A DNA stretch of 64,000 nt from Helicobacter turcicus (GTDB lineage Bacteria; Campylobacterota; Campylobacteria; Campylobacterales; Helicobacteraceae), in assembly GCF_019711685.1 (NCBI RefSeq), contig NZ_JAIGYQ010000001.1, forward strand, positions 1 to 64,000, written 5' to 3'. Each line of letters starts with the position of its first letter. The stretch's first letter is position 1. The notes under the pieces are model-generated. The model saw only the letters and a program-made list of their open reading frames with translations, did not search any database and was not told where the DNA came from. The translations under genes and the position numbers were made by a program. Of the stretch, positions 56,083 through 64,000 are shown in pieces.

Positions 56083-58629
56083 ATGAATTTCTTTGAAGAG
56101 TATGATAAACAAGTTCAAGAACGTGCAAAGCAGAATATTCCGCCTTTGCCCTTAACTAAAGAGCAAGTGTTAGCAGTAATTGAACTTTTGAAAAAAGGAG
56201 AGAGAGTTAATGAGCTAGTGGAACTGCTCTCAAATCGTGTAAGTCCGGGTGTAGATGAAGCAGCAAAAGTTAAGGCGGAATTTTTGGGTTCCATTGCAGA
56301 AGGCAAGGAGAATATTAATGGAATCTCAAATATACAAGCAATTAAGTTGCTTGGCACAATGCTTGGAGGATACAATATTAATCCGCTCATCAAAGCATTA
56401 AAATCTAATGATTCTACACTTGCAAAGGTTGCTGCGGAGGCACTTAAGCATACATTGCTTGTGTATGATGCTTTTAACGAAGTGGTTGAGATTTCAAAAA
56501 ACAATGCGTATGCAAAGGAAGTTTTGGAATCTTGGGCAAATGCAGAGTGGTTTTTGTCTAAACCTGCTTTGGAAGAGAAAATTACGGCAACTGTTTTTAA
56601 GATTGATGGTGAAACAAACACTGATGATTTAAGTCCAGCAGGAGATGCTTTCACAAGAAGTGATATTCCGCTTCATGCACAAGCAATGTTGAAGGCTAGA
56701 ACGGAAAATGCCTTTGGTAGAATCGCAGAGCTTAAGAAAAAAGGGCATCCACTTGTGTATGTGGGTGATGTTGTAGGGACAGGAAGCTCTAGAAAATCTG
56801 CCTGTAACTCACTTGTGTGGCATATGGGACATGAAATTCAGTATATTCCAAATAAAAAAGCTGGTGGATTAGTCATTGGTGGGGTGATTGCTCCAATTTT
56901 CTTTAACACTTGTGAAGATAGTGGCTGTTTGCCAATTATTACACCAGTTACTGAACTAAATGAAGGTGATGTGATTGATATTTATCCTTTTAAAGGAGAG
57001 ATTCATAAAAATGGTGCAGTTGTTTCTAAGTTTGATTTAAAGCCAACGACAATTGCCGATGAAATCCGTGCTGGTGGGCGTATCAATCTTATTATTGGTC
57101 GTGGGCTTACGCAAAAGGCTAGGGAAGCACTTGGAATGCCAAAAGAGGAAATCTTTGCAAAACCTGCGCAACCAAACTCTAATGCAAAAGGCTTTAGTTT
57201 AGCGCAAAAAATGGTAGGGCGTGCTTGTGGAGTAGATGGAATTCTTCCGGGGACTTATTGTGAGCCACGTGTTAGTACCGTTGGGAGCCAAGATACAACA
57301 GGAGCAATGACTAGAGATGAAGTCAAAGAACTCGCCTCTTTGGGATTTAGCGCAGATTTTGTATTGCAAAGCTTTTGCCACACAGCAGCGTATCCAAAAC
57401 CTGCTGATGTGAAGCTTCATGCAACACTTCCACAATTTATGAGTAGTCGCGGCGGAGTCGCACTAAGACCTGGAGATGGAGTTATCCATTCGTGGCTAAA
57501 TCGTATGGTATTACCAGATACTGTAGGGACTGGTGGGGATTCGCACACAAGGTTTCCTATTGGAATTAGCTTTCCGGCTGGAAGTGGGCTAGTTGCTTTT
57601 GCGGCTGTTACAGGATCTATGCCACTTGATATGCCAGAATCAGTGCTTGTGCGATTTAGTGGAGAGTTACAACCAGGAATTACGCTTAGAGATTTAGTTA
57701 ATGCAATTCCATATTATGCTATAAAGCAAGGCTTACTAACTGTTGAAAAAAAGGGCAAAAAGAATATTTTTAGCGGTAGAATTTTGGAGATTGAAGGTTT
57801 GCCAAACTTGAAAGTAGAGCAAGCTTTTGAGCTTAGTGATGCAAGTGCGGAGAGAAGCGCGGCAGCGTGTAGTGTAGCACTTAATAAAGAGCCAATTATT
57901 GAGTATTTAAAATCTAACATTACGTTGATTAATGCGATGATTGAAGCTGGATATGAAGATGCAAAAACACTACAAAGAAGGGCGCAAAAAATGCAAGAGT
58001 GGATTGATAATCCACAACTTTTAAAGGCTGATGCTAATGCAGAATATGCAGCGGTTATTGAGATTAATTTAAACGAGGTAACAGAGCCGATTCTTGCTTG
58101 TCCAAATGATCCTGATGATGTTGCAACACTTAGTGAGATTCTACAGGATTCTAAGCGTCCGCATAAGGTTGATGAAGTTTTCGTAGGAAGTTGTATGACA
58201 AACATTGGACATTATCGTGCGTTAGGTGAGGTATTGAAAGGTGAAGGCATGGTGCCTACGACACTTTGGATTGCGCCACCTACTAAAATGGACGCAAAAC
58301 AATTAACAGATGAAGGTTATTATGCCCTCTTTGGAGCTGCTGGAGCTAGAATTGAGATTCCAGGTTGTAGTTTGTGTATGGGAAATCAAGCGCGTGTTAG
58401 GGATAATGCAGTTGTATTCTCGACTTCTACAAGAAATTTTGATAATCGTATGGGAAAAGGTGCGCAGGTGTATCTAGGAAGTGCTGAGCTCGCTGCTGTA
58501 TGTGCATTGCTTGGAAAAATTCCCACAAAGCAGGAATATCTTGATTTGATTCCTAAAAAAATATCAGGAAAAGAGTCACAAATTTATCGCTATCTAAACT
58601 TCAACCTCTTGCAAGATTATACACTTTAA
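56083..58629 (+). CDS. acnB: Aconitate hydratase B
   Basis: An 848-residue TCA-cycle aconitase of the B type, with the N-terminal HEAT-like domain (1-160), the swivel domain (about 165-380), and the catalytic [4Fe-4S] core. Signatures include [11 protein letters not shown]-like [12 protein letters not shown] near 178, GDSHTRFP near 487, and cluster cysteines in [12 protein letters not shown] near 705 and [13 protein letters not shown] near 767. AcnB is the usual Helicobacter aconitase and can bind RNA when its cluster is lost. AAGGAG before the ATG. It stands alone. Confidence 0.97.
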   Translation: MNFFEEYDKQVQERAKQNIPPLPLTKEQVLAVIELLKKGERVNELVELLSNRVSPGVDEAAKVKAEFLGSIAEGKENINGISNIQAIKLLGTMLGGYNINPLIKALKSNDSTLAKVAAEALKHTLLVYDAFNEVVEISKNNAYAKEVLESWANAEWFLSKPALEEKITATVFKIDGETNTDDLSPAGDAFTRSDIPLHAQAMLKARTENAFGRIAELKKKGHPLVYVGDVVGTGSSRKSACNSLVWHMGHEIQYIPNKKAGGLVIGGVIAPIFFNTCEDSGCLPIITPVTELNEGDVIDIYPFKGEIHKNGAVVSKFDLKPTTIADEIRAGGRINLIIGRGLTQKAREALGMPKEEIFAKPAQPNSNAKGFSLAQKMVGRACGVDGILPGTYCEPRVSTVGSQDTTGAMTRDEVKELASLGFSADFVLQSFCHTAAYPKPADVKLHATLPQFMSSRGGVALRPGDGVIHSWLNRMVLPDTVGTGGDSHTRFPIGISFPAGSGLVAFAAVTGSMPLDMPESVLVRFSGELQPGITLRDLVNAIPYYAIKQGLLTVEKKGKKNIFSGRILEIEGLPNLKVEQAFELSDASAERSAAACSVALNKEPIIEYLKSNITLINAMIEAGYEDAKTLQRRAQKMQEWIDNPQLLKADANAEYAAVIEINLNEVTEPILACPNDPDDVATLSEILQDSKRPHKVDEVFVGSCMTNIGHYRALGEVLKGEGMVPTTLWIAPPTKMDAKQLTDEGYYALFGAAGARIEIPGCSLCMGNQARVRDNAVVFSTSTRNFDNRMGKGAQVYLGSAELAAVCALLGKIPTKQEYLDLIPKKISGKESQIYRYLNFNLLQDYTL

Positions 58630-58638
58630 AAAAATCAA

Positions 58639-58658
58639 CCCAAAGGAATTCCTTTGGG
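58639..58658. terminator. Perfect 20-base palindrome after acnB
   Basis: CCCAAAGGAATTCCTTTGGG is a perfect inverted repeat without a spacer, ten bases past the acnB stop. It could form a terminator hairpin but lacks a following U tract, so it may instead protect the mRNA end or bind a dimeric protein. Confidence 0.5.
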
Positions 58659-59270
58659 AATGTAATAGGTATTGTTTAAATGGTATTGCCATGACTGCAA
58701 CTTTTGAGCATTGGAGCTTTTAAAGGAATTGCAAATGTAATTAGGAATCAGTATTTCTAATGTAGTAAAAAATGGTAACTCTTTTAGATCTAATGAAATA
58801 GATGCTAAAGATTGCATCTGTAACTTCTAGCCTCTATAAAAACTACCAAAGTTAAAACTTTAAGATTCTAATTTTAAAAAAGATTGCATATTTGGATTTT
58901 TTTAACCTCATTTTTTTTTTAAATCTATTTCAAATATTTATATTCTTTACGCTTGATTAAACTTTTTCTTATGTTTTGTTAAAGTTTTAAATTTTGAGTT
59001 ACAGATATCTTAATCTACAAGATGCTTCAATCTTTAAGTTGGTCATAATTGTATATGTTTTTGCATGTTAGAGAAAGTTTTTGAATATTACAGATATTTT
59101 TATGATTAGTTCCGAAGAGTAAATCTGTAAAAATCTATGGAATCTGTATAGGTTGGTCTGTAAATAAATTTTCTATATATTACTTAGGCTTAGTATTGAT
59201 TTGTCTCAATTTTATTCCAAAAAGCTAATAATATTTACAAAAGGAATCCAAAAATATCACCGCTAATTCT

Positions 59271-59384
59271 CTACTTTTGTAAAAATGCAATAAGTTTGAC
59301 AAACCTCCAAATGCCACAAACAAATAAGATAGACAGGGAGAAGGCGAAAATACACTTACTCTTTGTAGTCTTAAATTGCTCCAT
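59271..59384 (-). CDS. Possible very small membrane protein (37 residues)
   Basis: A minus-strand frame encodes a short basic N-terminus (MEQFKTTKSK) followed by one hydrophobic helix (CIFAFSLSILFVCGIW) and a basic end. The charge pattern is what a single-pass small protein would show. There is no convincing ribosome site, and the surrounding region is decayed, so it may be chance. Confidence 0.2.
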   Translation of the reverse strand: MEQFKTTKSKCIFAFSLSILFVCGIWRFVKLIAFLQK

Positions 59385-59617
59385 AGCAGTTAGCAAAGAA
59401 ACTGATAAGATTAGTTCTTTGGAATAATGAAGAGAGTTTTTTTGAGTAAAATCCCTTCATTTATGTAAAAAAATGTTTAGATGGGATAGTGTTAGTTAAA
59501 GTGAGTAAATGGAATAGTTGGTGATTTTTTGCGCAATGGGTTGAATATATGAGCATTAAGGATTCATTATTAAAGATGGATTTTAATTTTAAAAAATCTT
59601 GTTTGTGTTTATGTTTC

Positions 59618-59910
59618 TTACTGCTCTAAATCAAAATTATCATTTAAAGGTTCAAAAATGGCTCTAATCACTTTGAATAGCATACCAATTTTTTTCTAAT
59701 TCTCTAATTCACTTGTTTTATGACTCGTTGTTGTGCTTCTTTGTAATTTTTATTTTATGCTTTTAAATATTTACAATTCTAATTAATTCTGCGTAATGTA
59801 TCTTATCGCCAGCAGGAGTGTTATTTTGAGATTGTAAGTATTTTTTGACGTCTTTGAGTTTTGGATAGCTTGAATGTGTTTTGGAATACTGCGTTGATGC
59901 GAATCATTTC
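59618..59910 (-). pseudogene. Decayed protein-coding gene, unidentified
   Basis: Translated on the minus strand, consecutive pieces in shifting frames look protein-like: SSYPKLKDVKKYLQSQ followed by NNTPAGDKIHYAELIRIV, then KNYKEAQQRVIKQVN, then ELEKNWYAIQSD, then IRAIFEPLNDNFDLEQ before TAA. At least three frame changes or stops separate them. Composition (Lys, Glu, Gln rich helices) differs from random AT-rich frames. The parent family is not recognised. Confidence 0.4.
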
Positions 59911-60013
59911 TGCTTAAAGAAGCTTAGAATGGATTTACCATTTTAAAGTAGTATAGAGGATTCTATGCCCTCTTATACTAAGAATAAAGAATCCTAAGAA
60001 TAATTTAAAAGGC

Positions 60014-61648
60014 TTAGGCTTCTACTTCTAGTGTTCTGTCTTTGTTGAGAAGAGAGATTGTGTAGATATTAAAGAGATTATCTGCCACTATTTCCCCATT
60101 GCCAGTTGTAATAAGGAATCCTGCAAATTTGCCATTGCTGTTGGTTAGCTTTTCAATCATTTTTGCTCCAATTTCTTGCAAACTTACAATATTTTCTCCA
60201 TCAGAAATTCCATATTGACTAAAATCTATTGCATTAAGCTCCTCATTATCCATAGTTTGTGCTTCTAGATTAATGCTTGCTCTTTCGCCTTTTTTAGTAA
60301 TGTGCAAATCACCTGTATCATTATAGAGTCCATCAACTAAAATCTCACGTCCAGAATCAAAACGCAAAGTGATTCTGCCGTCTTTTTCTAGCCTCATAGA
60401 AGTTACTGCATCTAAATCTCCCATTGCGGCAATAGTTTCTTTTTGTTTTAGGGGATCATTTAGTGCATTTTTGACACTCTCTAGTCTCTCCTCGCTAAAA
60501 TCTATTCCTGTAAGCTTTTTGAATTCCCGTTCAATATTACGCATTCCGATAGAGTTGTCAATTTGAGAAATTTTATCTTTGTATTCTTTACTAACCATAT
60601 TATCATCTAGCAAAGATTCCTTTTCTTTTGCGAATTTTTCTTTATAGGTATAATAGGTGTCATAAAGTTTATTAAAAGTCTGCGTATAAGTGTCCTCATA
60701 GTTTGTTTGTCTTGGATGATGTTTATACCAATTCTCTTCAAATTCGCGAATGTTCATACCTTCATATTTAGGTGTTCTTGAGCCATCATCTAACCTATCA
60801 ACGATATTAAACTCCTCTAGCACTTCCACACCTGCTAGATTTGTCTTTTTGTAAGCAAAGTTTGTGATAATATCTCCACTTGCAAATAAAGCTTCATTCA
60901 CAGCTCTGTCTTTAAGATTTATCCATCCACCACTATCTGCATAGGCTTCAAACATTGCTCTAATATCCTCTTGCTTGATTCTCTTGTAATGTTGCTCTGG
61001 TGAGAAAAGTTTCATTTCATAATCACGATGCATACGAATATCTTCATAAGGATAGAAAGTATTAGTTAGTTTTCTTCCATCTACCATTATTTGTCTTTGA
61101 TTAAAAAAACTATTACGCCATTCTTTAATTTGTGAAGCATTGTTTTTATCATAACCTTTAATAAAACTATATAAATCTATTGTTCCTACCACATCACTTA
61201 AATTAGCAGTTTCGTATTCGCCACTACCTCTATCCACTTTGATTCTAAGCTTGGAAAACATTTCGTCATTGCGATTTAAAAATCCATCACCATTACTATC
61301 TAGGCTAAACAAATGTCCCATTTTGTTAATTTGCTGCACACCAACACTTCCTTCTTCTAATGCGCTATCTCCAAAATAATCAAAAAAGATTTCAGCATCT
61401 CCTATCGCAGTTTTAAACGTTTTGGATTCTCCTAAGACGTTAAATTGGATATTGCCTATAAAATCATTATATGTAAAAAAGTGGGGTTTATGAGTAAAAG
61501 CATGAAATGCGGTTTTTGCATTAATAAAATCACTTCCTCTTTTGTTTAAATATTCCGCGTTATTGTCTATTGCACTTTGTGCGACAGCAATTTTGGGTTT
61601 AAAATTGCTAAGATTATTAAGAGCATTATTGGAATTTAAAATTTGCAT
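60014..61648 (-). CDS. EF-hand-type calcium-binding protein, unknown function
   Basis: A 544-residue protein from the ATG at 61648 (AAGGAG six bases upstream; an in-frame start 15 codons earlier overlaps the previous gene). No signal peptide or membrane segment. Residues 117-128 (DSNGDGFLNRND) are a good EF-hand loop, followed by EMFSKLRIKVD, a pairing I recall from FrpC/RTX-like calcium-binding modules (DSNGDG..D..D..F..LR.W.D). The remaining sequence, about 170-540, has no recognised domain; a coiled-coil stretch is likely at about 320-400. Second gene after the exported protein, ten bases apart, hence probably one transcript. Confidence 0.6.
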   Translation of the reverse strand: MQILNSNNALNNLSNFKPKIAVAQSAIDNNAEYLNKRGSDFINAKTAFHAFTHKPHFFTYNDFIGNIQFNVLGESKTFKTAIGDAEIFFDYFGDSALEEGSVGVQQINKMGHLFSLDSNGDGFLNRNDEMFSKLRIKVDRGSGEYETANLSDVVGTIDLYSFIKGYDKNNASQIKEWRNSFFNQRQIMVDGRKLTNTFYPYEDIRMHRDYEMKLFSPEQHYKRIKQEDIRAMFEAYADSGGWINLKDRAVNEALFASGDIITNFAYKKTNLAGVEVLEEFNIVDRLDDGSRTPKYEGMNIREFEENWYKHHPRQTNYEDTYTQTFNKLYDTYYTYKEKFAKEKESLLDDNMVSKEYKDKISQIDNSIGMRNIEREFKKLTGIDFSEERLESVKNALNDPLKQKETIAAMGDLDAVTSMRLEKDGRITLRFDSGREILVDGLYNDTGDLHITKKGERASINLEAQTMDNEELNAIDFSQYGISDGENIVSLQEIGAKMIEKLTNSNGKFAGFLITTGNGEIVADNLFNIYTISLLNKDRTLEVEA

Positions 61649-61658
61649 AATGATCTCC

Positions 61659-62735
61659 TTAAAATTTGCGAATATCCACAACGTAAATAACATAATTGTT
61701 ATCTACATATACATTAAAGTCATTTAGAGTTAATGAAGAAGGTTGTCCTATTATTGCCTTGTTGATTTCATTGATAAATATGGTATCTAACCTAAATACT
61801 TTATGTTGAACTTGTTCTATTTCCTTGAAAACAGCATTGTAATTATTCATAATTTCAAACATATTTACACCCGGTTGCCAAAAAAATTCCCTCACCATAA
61901 CACAATCATTTTCTTCTTGATAATTTTGCATAAAAGTTTTAAAGGTATCTGCAGTAATATCAGCTTGTCTAGTAAAAGTTTTTGGTCCCACTACATGTTC
62001 TGTTTTATCAGCTGTCTTCCAACCTATTGTGTAGTTGTTTCCTTCCTGATAAGCTTGGATATATACCCATTGATTTAAAGGATAAGGCTGTAACGTTTGC
62101 AATCTATCGACAGAATAATCTGTGATTTTTGAAGTAATCTGCAATGTTCCATCTGCATTAAATAAGACATGAAAATAATCATCTCTCTTGCCGCCTTGTG
62201 CATTTCTATCCCATTCATTTCTAGTAAATATGATTTTATTAGCAAAATCTGCATAAGATGTTGCATAAATCCACATTCCTGCACTATTAATTGCTACCCT
62301 TGGGTCGCCTCCACCACTTGCAGGAAAATTTCTGCCATAAGTATCTGCAAGGGCTATTGTTGCTCCCTCTGCAGTTTTATAGCTTGTCCATTGATATGTT
62401 TTTTCACCTTCTGAATCTATTAATGGTTCTACCCTACAAAAGTCAGTTTTGTCTTTAGGTGCAGCCAAATAATATAAAAGTTGTCCGCTAGAATCTGTAA
62501 CTTCTAGCAACATATCTGTTTGGTCATTAAATGTGAAATTATCTATAGGCAAGATCGCTTTTATCTTTTCTTGCTCTTTGCCCTTTGTTGTTTGTTTTAC
62601 TTGTTCAAGCACTTTTTGCAGTGCATCTCCGCTTAGGGTTTTGCTAATCCTTACTCCATTGTATTCCTTTAACGTATAAGCATTTGCTGTGCATAAGAAA
62701 CACAAAAACATTGTTAAATAAAATCTTAAAAACAT
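61659..62735 (-). CDS. Exported protein of unknown function
   Basis: A 358-residue protein from the ATG at 62735, preceded by GGAGGGAG; earlier in-frame starts lack a ribosome site. A signal peptide spans about 1-19 (FLCFLCTANA). The mature part is rich in aromatic and polar residues; a stretch NQWVYIQAYQEGNNYTIGW near 230-248 resembles beta-sandwich lectin/LamG-like strands, but this is a weak impression. Two cysteines (about 125 and 280) are present. It shares a transcript with the EF-hand protein downstream. Possible adhesin or secreted factor; no family recognised. Confidence 0.6.
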   Translation of the reverse strand: MFLRFYLTMFLCFLCTANAYTLKEYNGVRISKTLSGDALQKVLEQVKQTTKGKEQEKIKAILPIDNFTFNDQTDMLLEVTDSSGQLLYYLAAPKDKTDFCRVEPLIDSEGEKTYQWTSYKTAEGATIALADTYGRNFPASGGGDPRVAINSAGMWIYATSYADFANKIIFTRNEWDRNAQGGKRDDYFHVLFNADGTLQITSKITDYSVDRLQTLQPYPLNQWVYIQAYQEGNNYTIGWKTADKTEHVVGPKTFTRQADITADTFKTFMQNYQEENDCVMVREFFWQPGVNMFEIMNNYNAVFKEIEQVQHKVFRLDTIFINEINKAIIGQPSSLTLNDFNVYVDNNYVIYVVDIRKF

Positions 62736-63084
62736 TTTATCTCCCTCCATTATTAAGTTTATATACACATTATCGGATTATTTAAATAAAAAACAAGCTT
62801 TAAAACAAAAATTTTATTTTCAAATTTATCATAATGGATTTATAATTCTTTAGTTTCACTAAGAGCAGAAGCAAATAAACATTATCATCAATTACATTAC
62901 GTATAATTTTCACATCTCTACAAAAAGATAAGAATACTACTAAAAGATGATATTTAAAAACATTAATTGCTAATTCAATGTATCCTAGAGAACAAACTTT
63001 GTAAATTATTCAAATTGCCTTTAGGGTTTGTTTTGATTTAAAATTTTATGTTAAAATACATAAAAAATTAAAAGAAGGCAAGTT
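62736..63084. other. Divergent spacer, 349 bases
   Basis: Between the exported-protein gene (minus) and the small HTH gene (plus). It holds a possible FliA-type -10 element for the minus gene and a TAAAAT (63052-63057) for the plus gene. Nothing else is supported. Confidence 0.45.
62768..62777 (-). promoter_or_regulatory. Possible sigma-28 (FliA) -10 element
   Basis: On the minus strand TCCGATAATG matches the CCGATAA core of FliA promoters, 32 bases before the ATG at 62735. The expected TAAA at -35 with N15 spacing is not clean, so the call is tentative. Confidence 0.3.
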
Positions 63085-63312
63085 GTGAGCTATGAGGATT
63101 TAACTAAGCATTTAAAAAATCTAGGACTTAGTAAAGAGGAATTTGCGCAAATCGTAGGAATGAGTTACCATTCTGTAACGAATTGGAAAGCAAAAGAAAT
63201 TCCAAAATGGGTAGATTCGTGGATAAATCTTTATTACACAGCGCAAAAATACGATAAAATCGTAGAGCTTGTGCAAAAGGAACTCCAAAATCCACACATA
63301 TCTAAGGTTTAA
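63085..63312 (+). CDS. Small helix-turn-helix (XRE-like) DNA-binding protein
   Basis: A 75-residue protein with a phage-repressor-like helix-turn-helix at about 8-40: LKNLGLSKEEFAQIVGMSYHSVTNWKAK, where the second helix and the SVTNW recognition helix are clear. GTG start with AAGAAGG upstream. Helicobacter genomes carry similar short HTH proteins of unknown targets. It stands alone, with no toxin partner visible next to it. Confidence 0.75.
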   Translation: MSYEDLTKHLKNLGLSKEEFAQIVGMSYHSVTNWKAKEIPKWVDSWINLYYTAQKYDKIVELVQKELQNPHISKV

Positions 63313-63454
63313 ATCGATTTATCTCTTTGTAAGTGCGCAAAAATATGAGACTAATAAACCAAAAAATTTAAAAAAGTAGGAATATTTTAATTTTTTTATG
63401 AACCACAATGCGTAGTCTTAGTAAAAAGTTATCGTTATTTTCAGATTATATTGC

Positions 63455-63460
63455 TATAAT
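63455..63460 (+). promoter_or_regulatory. -10 element (TATAAT) for the gene at 63492
   Basis: ATTGCTATAATTGC holds an exact TATAAT, 31 bases before the ATG. Confidence 0.5.
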
Positions 63461-63491
63461 TGCAGAATTTTTTAACAAGCAAGGATAATAA

Positions 63492-64000
63492 ATGGAGCAA
63501 TCAGTTGTCAGTATTCTAAGTAACTATGTTCCGATGGTGCAACGCTACCAATCGCAATTCTCATCATTGAACACTTTATTAAGCAAAACAACTTTAACAG
63601 GAAAAATTAGCTCTCTTGATATTGCAGAAAACTTATTTGATTATATGGAGAGAACACAAGAAAAATTTGAGAATCTTCAAGATGAATTAATTCATACAAT
63701 TATGGAACAGAATTTTCATAATGCTTACGAGGAGGCACTGACTTCTGCAAGGTTAATCGGTAATATAGTTGGGGCTTTTATTGGGGGTTGCCATGAGAAT
63801 ATTTTAGAGCTATCTAAGAATGAAAATCTGCATAATTTTGCAGTGAATTTTGCTGGTGCAGTGGAGAAAGAAAAATCTAAAGAGTCTTTGTCACAATTAT
63901 TAGAGATTCTACAAAATTTTGGTAAAAAATCTCAAAATTCTTATAAGGATATTTTTCTTTTTGGAAATGATGGGGCTTTGCTTGAGTGTTTAAAATATGT
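63492..64000 (+). CDS. N-terminal part of an unidentified, mostly helical protein
   Basis: An ATG with AAGGA upstream opens a frame of 169 codons that runs off the window (MEQSVVSILSNYVPMVQRYQ...). The visible part is nearly all alpha-helical and polar, with one short hydrophobic patch (IGNIVGAFIGG, about 92-102) probably not a membrane helix. It has no signal peptide. It could be the sensor half of a cytoplasmic signalling protein such as a chemoreceptor or cyclase, but no motif proves this. 3' end lies outside the window. Confidence 0.6.
   Translation, partial: MEQSVVSILSNYVPMVQRYQSQFSSLNTLLSKTTLTGKISSLDIAENLFDYMERTQEKFENLQDELIHTIMEQNFHNAYEEALTSARLIGNIVGAFIGGCHENILELSKNENLHNFAVNFAGAVEKEKSKESLSQLLEILQNFGKKSQNSYKDIFLFGNDGALLECLKY

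Larger units (their letters stand above)
58660..60013. other. Gene-poor region with decayed coding sequence
   Basis: About 1.35 kb of AT-rich DNA without an intact gene. It includes a run of ten T (58911-58920), a possible 37-residue minus-strand frame at 59271-59384, and gene relics at 59618-59910. No tRNA, hairpin array or insertion-sequence ends were recognised. The rest shows nothing I can name. Confidence 0.55.

Noticed and set aside
58911-58920. Run of ten T as a phase-variation tract
   Set aside because: No intact gene starts or runs through it, so there is nothing for it to switch.
58660-60013. Insertion-sequence remnant in the acnB-downstream region
   Set aside because: No terminal inverted repeats, target duplications or transposase motifs were seen; the relics do not resemble known transposases.
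63085-63312. Toxin-antitoxin pair around the small HTH protein
   Set aside because: No second small gene overlaps or abuts it on either side.

Overview
The window looks like a chromosomal segment of a Helicobacter species from the enterohepatic, non-pylori part of the genus (Campylobacterota). The inference rests on low G+C content, Helicobacter/Campylobacter-type proteins (an HsrA/CosR-type regulator, class II DAHP synthase, AcnB, FlgR, DsbI, a PglB oligosaccharyltransferase outside any pgl cluster), the order gyrA - small secreted protein - flgR as I remember it from H. pylori, and extended -10 (TGnTATAAT-like) promoters. Species is not resolved. No tRNA, rRNA, CRISPR array or intact insertion sequence was seen.

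Layout. 1-1400: tail of a chemoreceptor, a strong palindrome, a PepSY-like secreted-protein gene broken by an in-frame stop, and a gene-poor stretch. 1.4-15.9 kb: DASS anion transporter, lepA, sppA-purU, an M48 lipoprotein protease, gabD, yqhA-lolA, gltA, class II DAHP synthase, an HsrA/CosR-type response regulator with an adjacent histidine kinase, and a secreted lytic-transglycosylase-like protein behind a sigma-54-type promoter. 15.9-26 kb: UvrD/Rep helicase, fliW, valS, dnaE, a SUI1-like protein and rluB. 26-30 kb (minus strand): an ATP-grasp protein, moaC and pglB. 30.2-37.3 kb: an RND efflux operon (adaptor, pump, TolC-like channel), an EamA transporter and dsbI. 37.4-40.2 kb (minus): a nuclease-methyltransferase fusion with a small overlapping partner gene. 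40.3 kb: a sigma-54-type promoter before a flagellin-like small protein. 40.9-45.4 kb (minus): ppi-dedA-metH. 45.5-51.6 kb: a degenerate trypsin-like protein, gyrA, a conserved secreted protein, flgR and asd, then a frameshifted TIGR04076-like gene. 52-55.9 kb (minus): thiC-mrp and cysK. 56-58.6 kb: acnB. 58.6-60 kb: a gene-poor region with a decayed gene. 60-62.7 kb (minus): a secreted protein and an EF-hand protein, probably one operon. 63-64 kb: a small HTH protein and the start of an unidentified coding region cut by the window edge.

How the genes fit together. Most are housekeeping: translation and replication (lepA, valS, dnaE, gyrA, rluB), TCA cycle (gltA, acnB), amino-acid and cofactor synthesis (DAHP synthase, asd, cysK, metH, thiC, moaC, purU), and envelope upkeep (sppA, lolA, M48 protease, ppi, dsbI, pglB, RND pump). 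A flagellar theme is scattered through it: FliW, FlgR (activator of sigma-54), and two small genes behind GG-N10-GC sigma-54-type elements. The less ordinary parts are the restriction-like fusion at 37-40 kb, the sigma-54-linked muramidase-like gene, the non-orphan HsrA/CosR-like regulator, the pseudoprotease beside gyrA, and the secreted/EF-hand pair at 60-62.7 kb. I did not find a clearly undescribed multi-gene system; these are the best leads.
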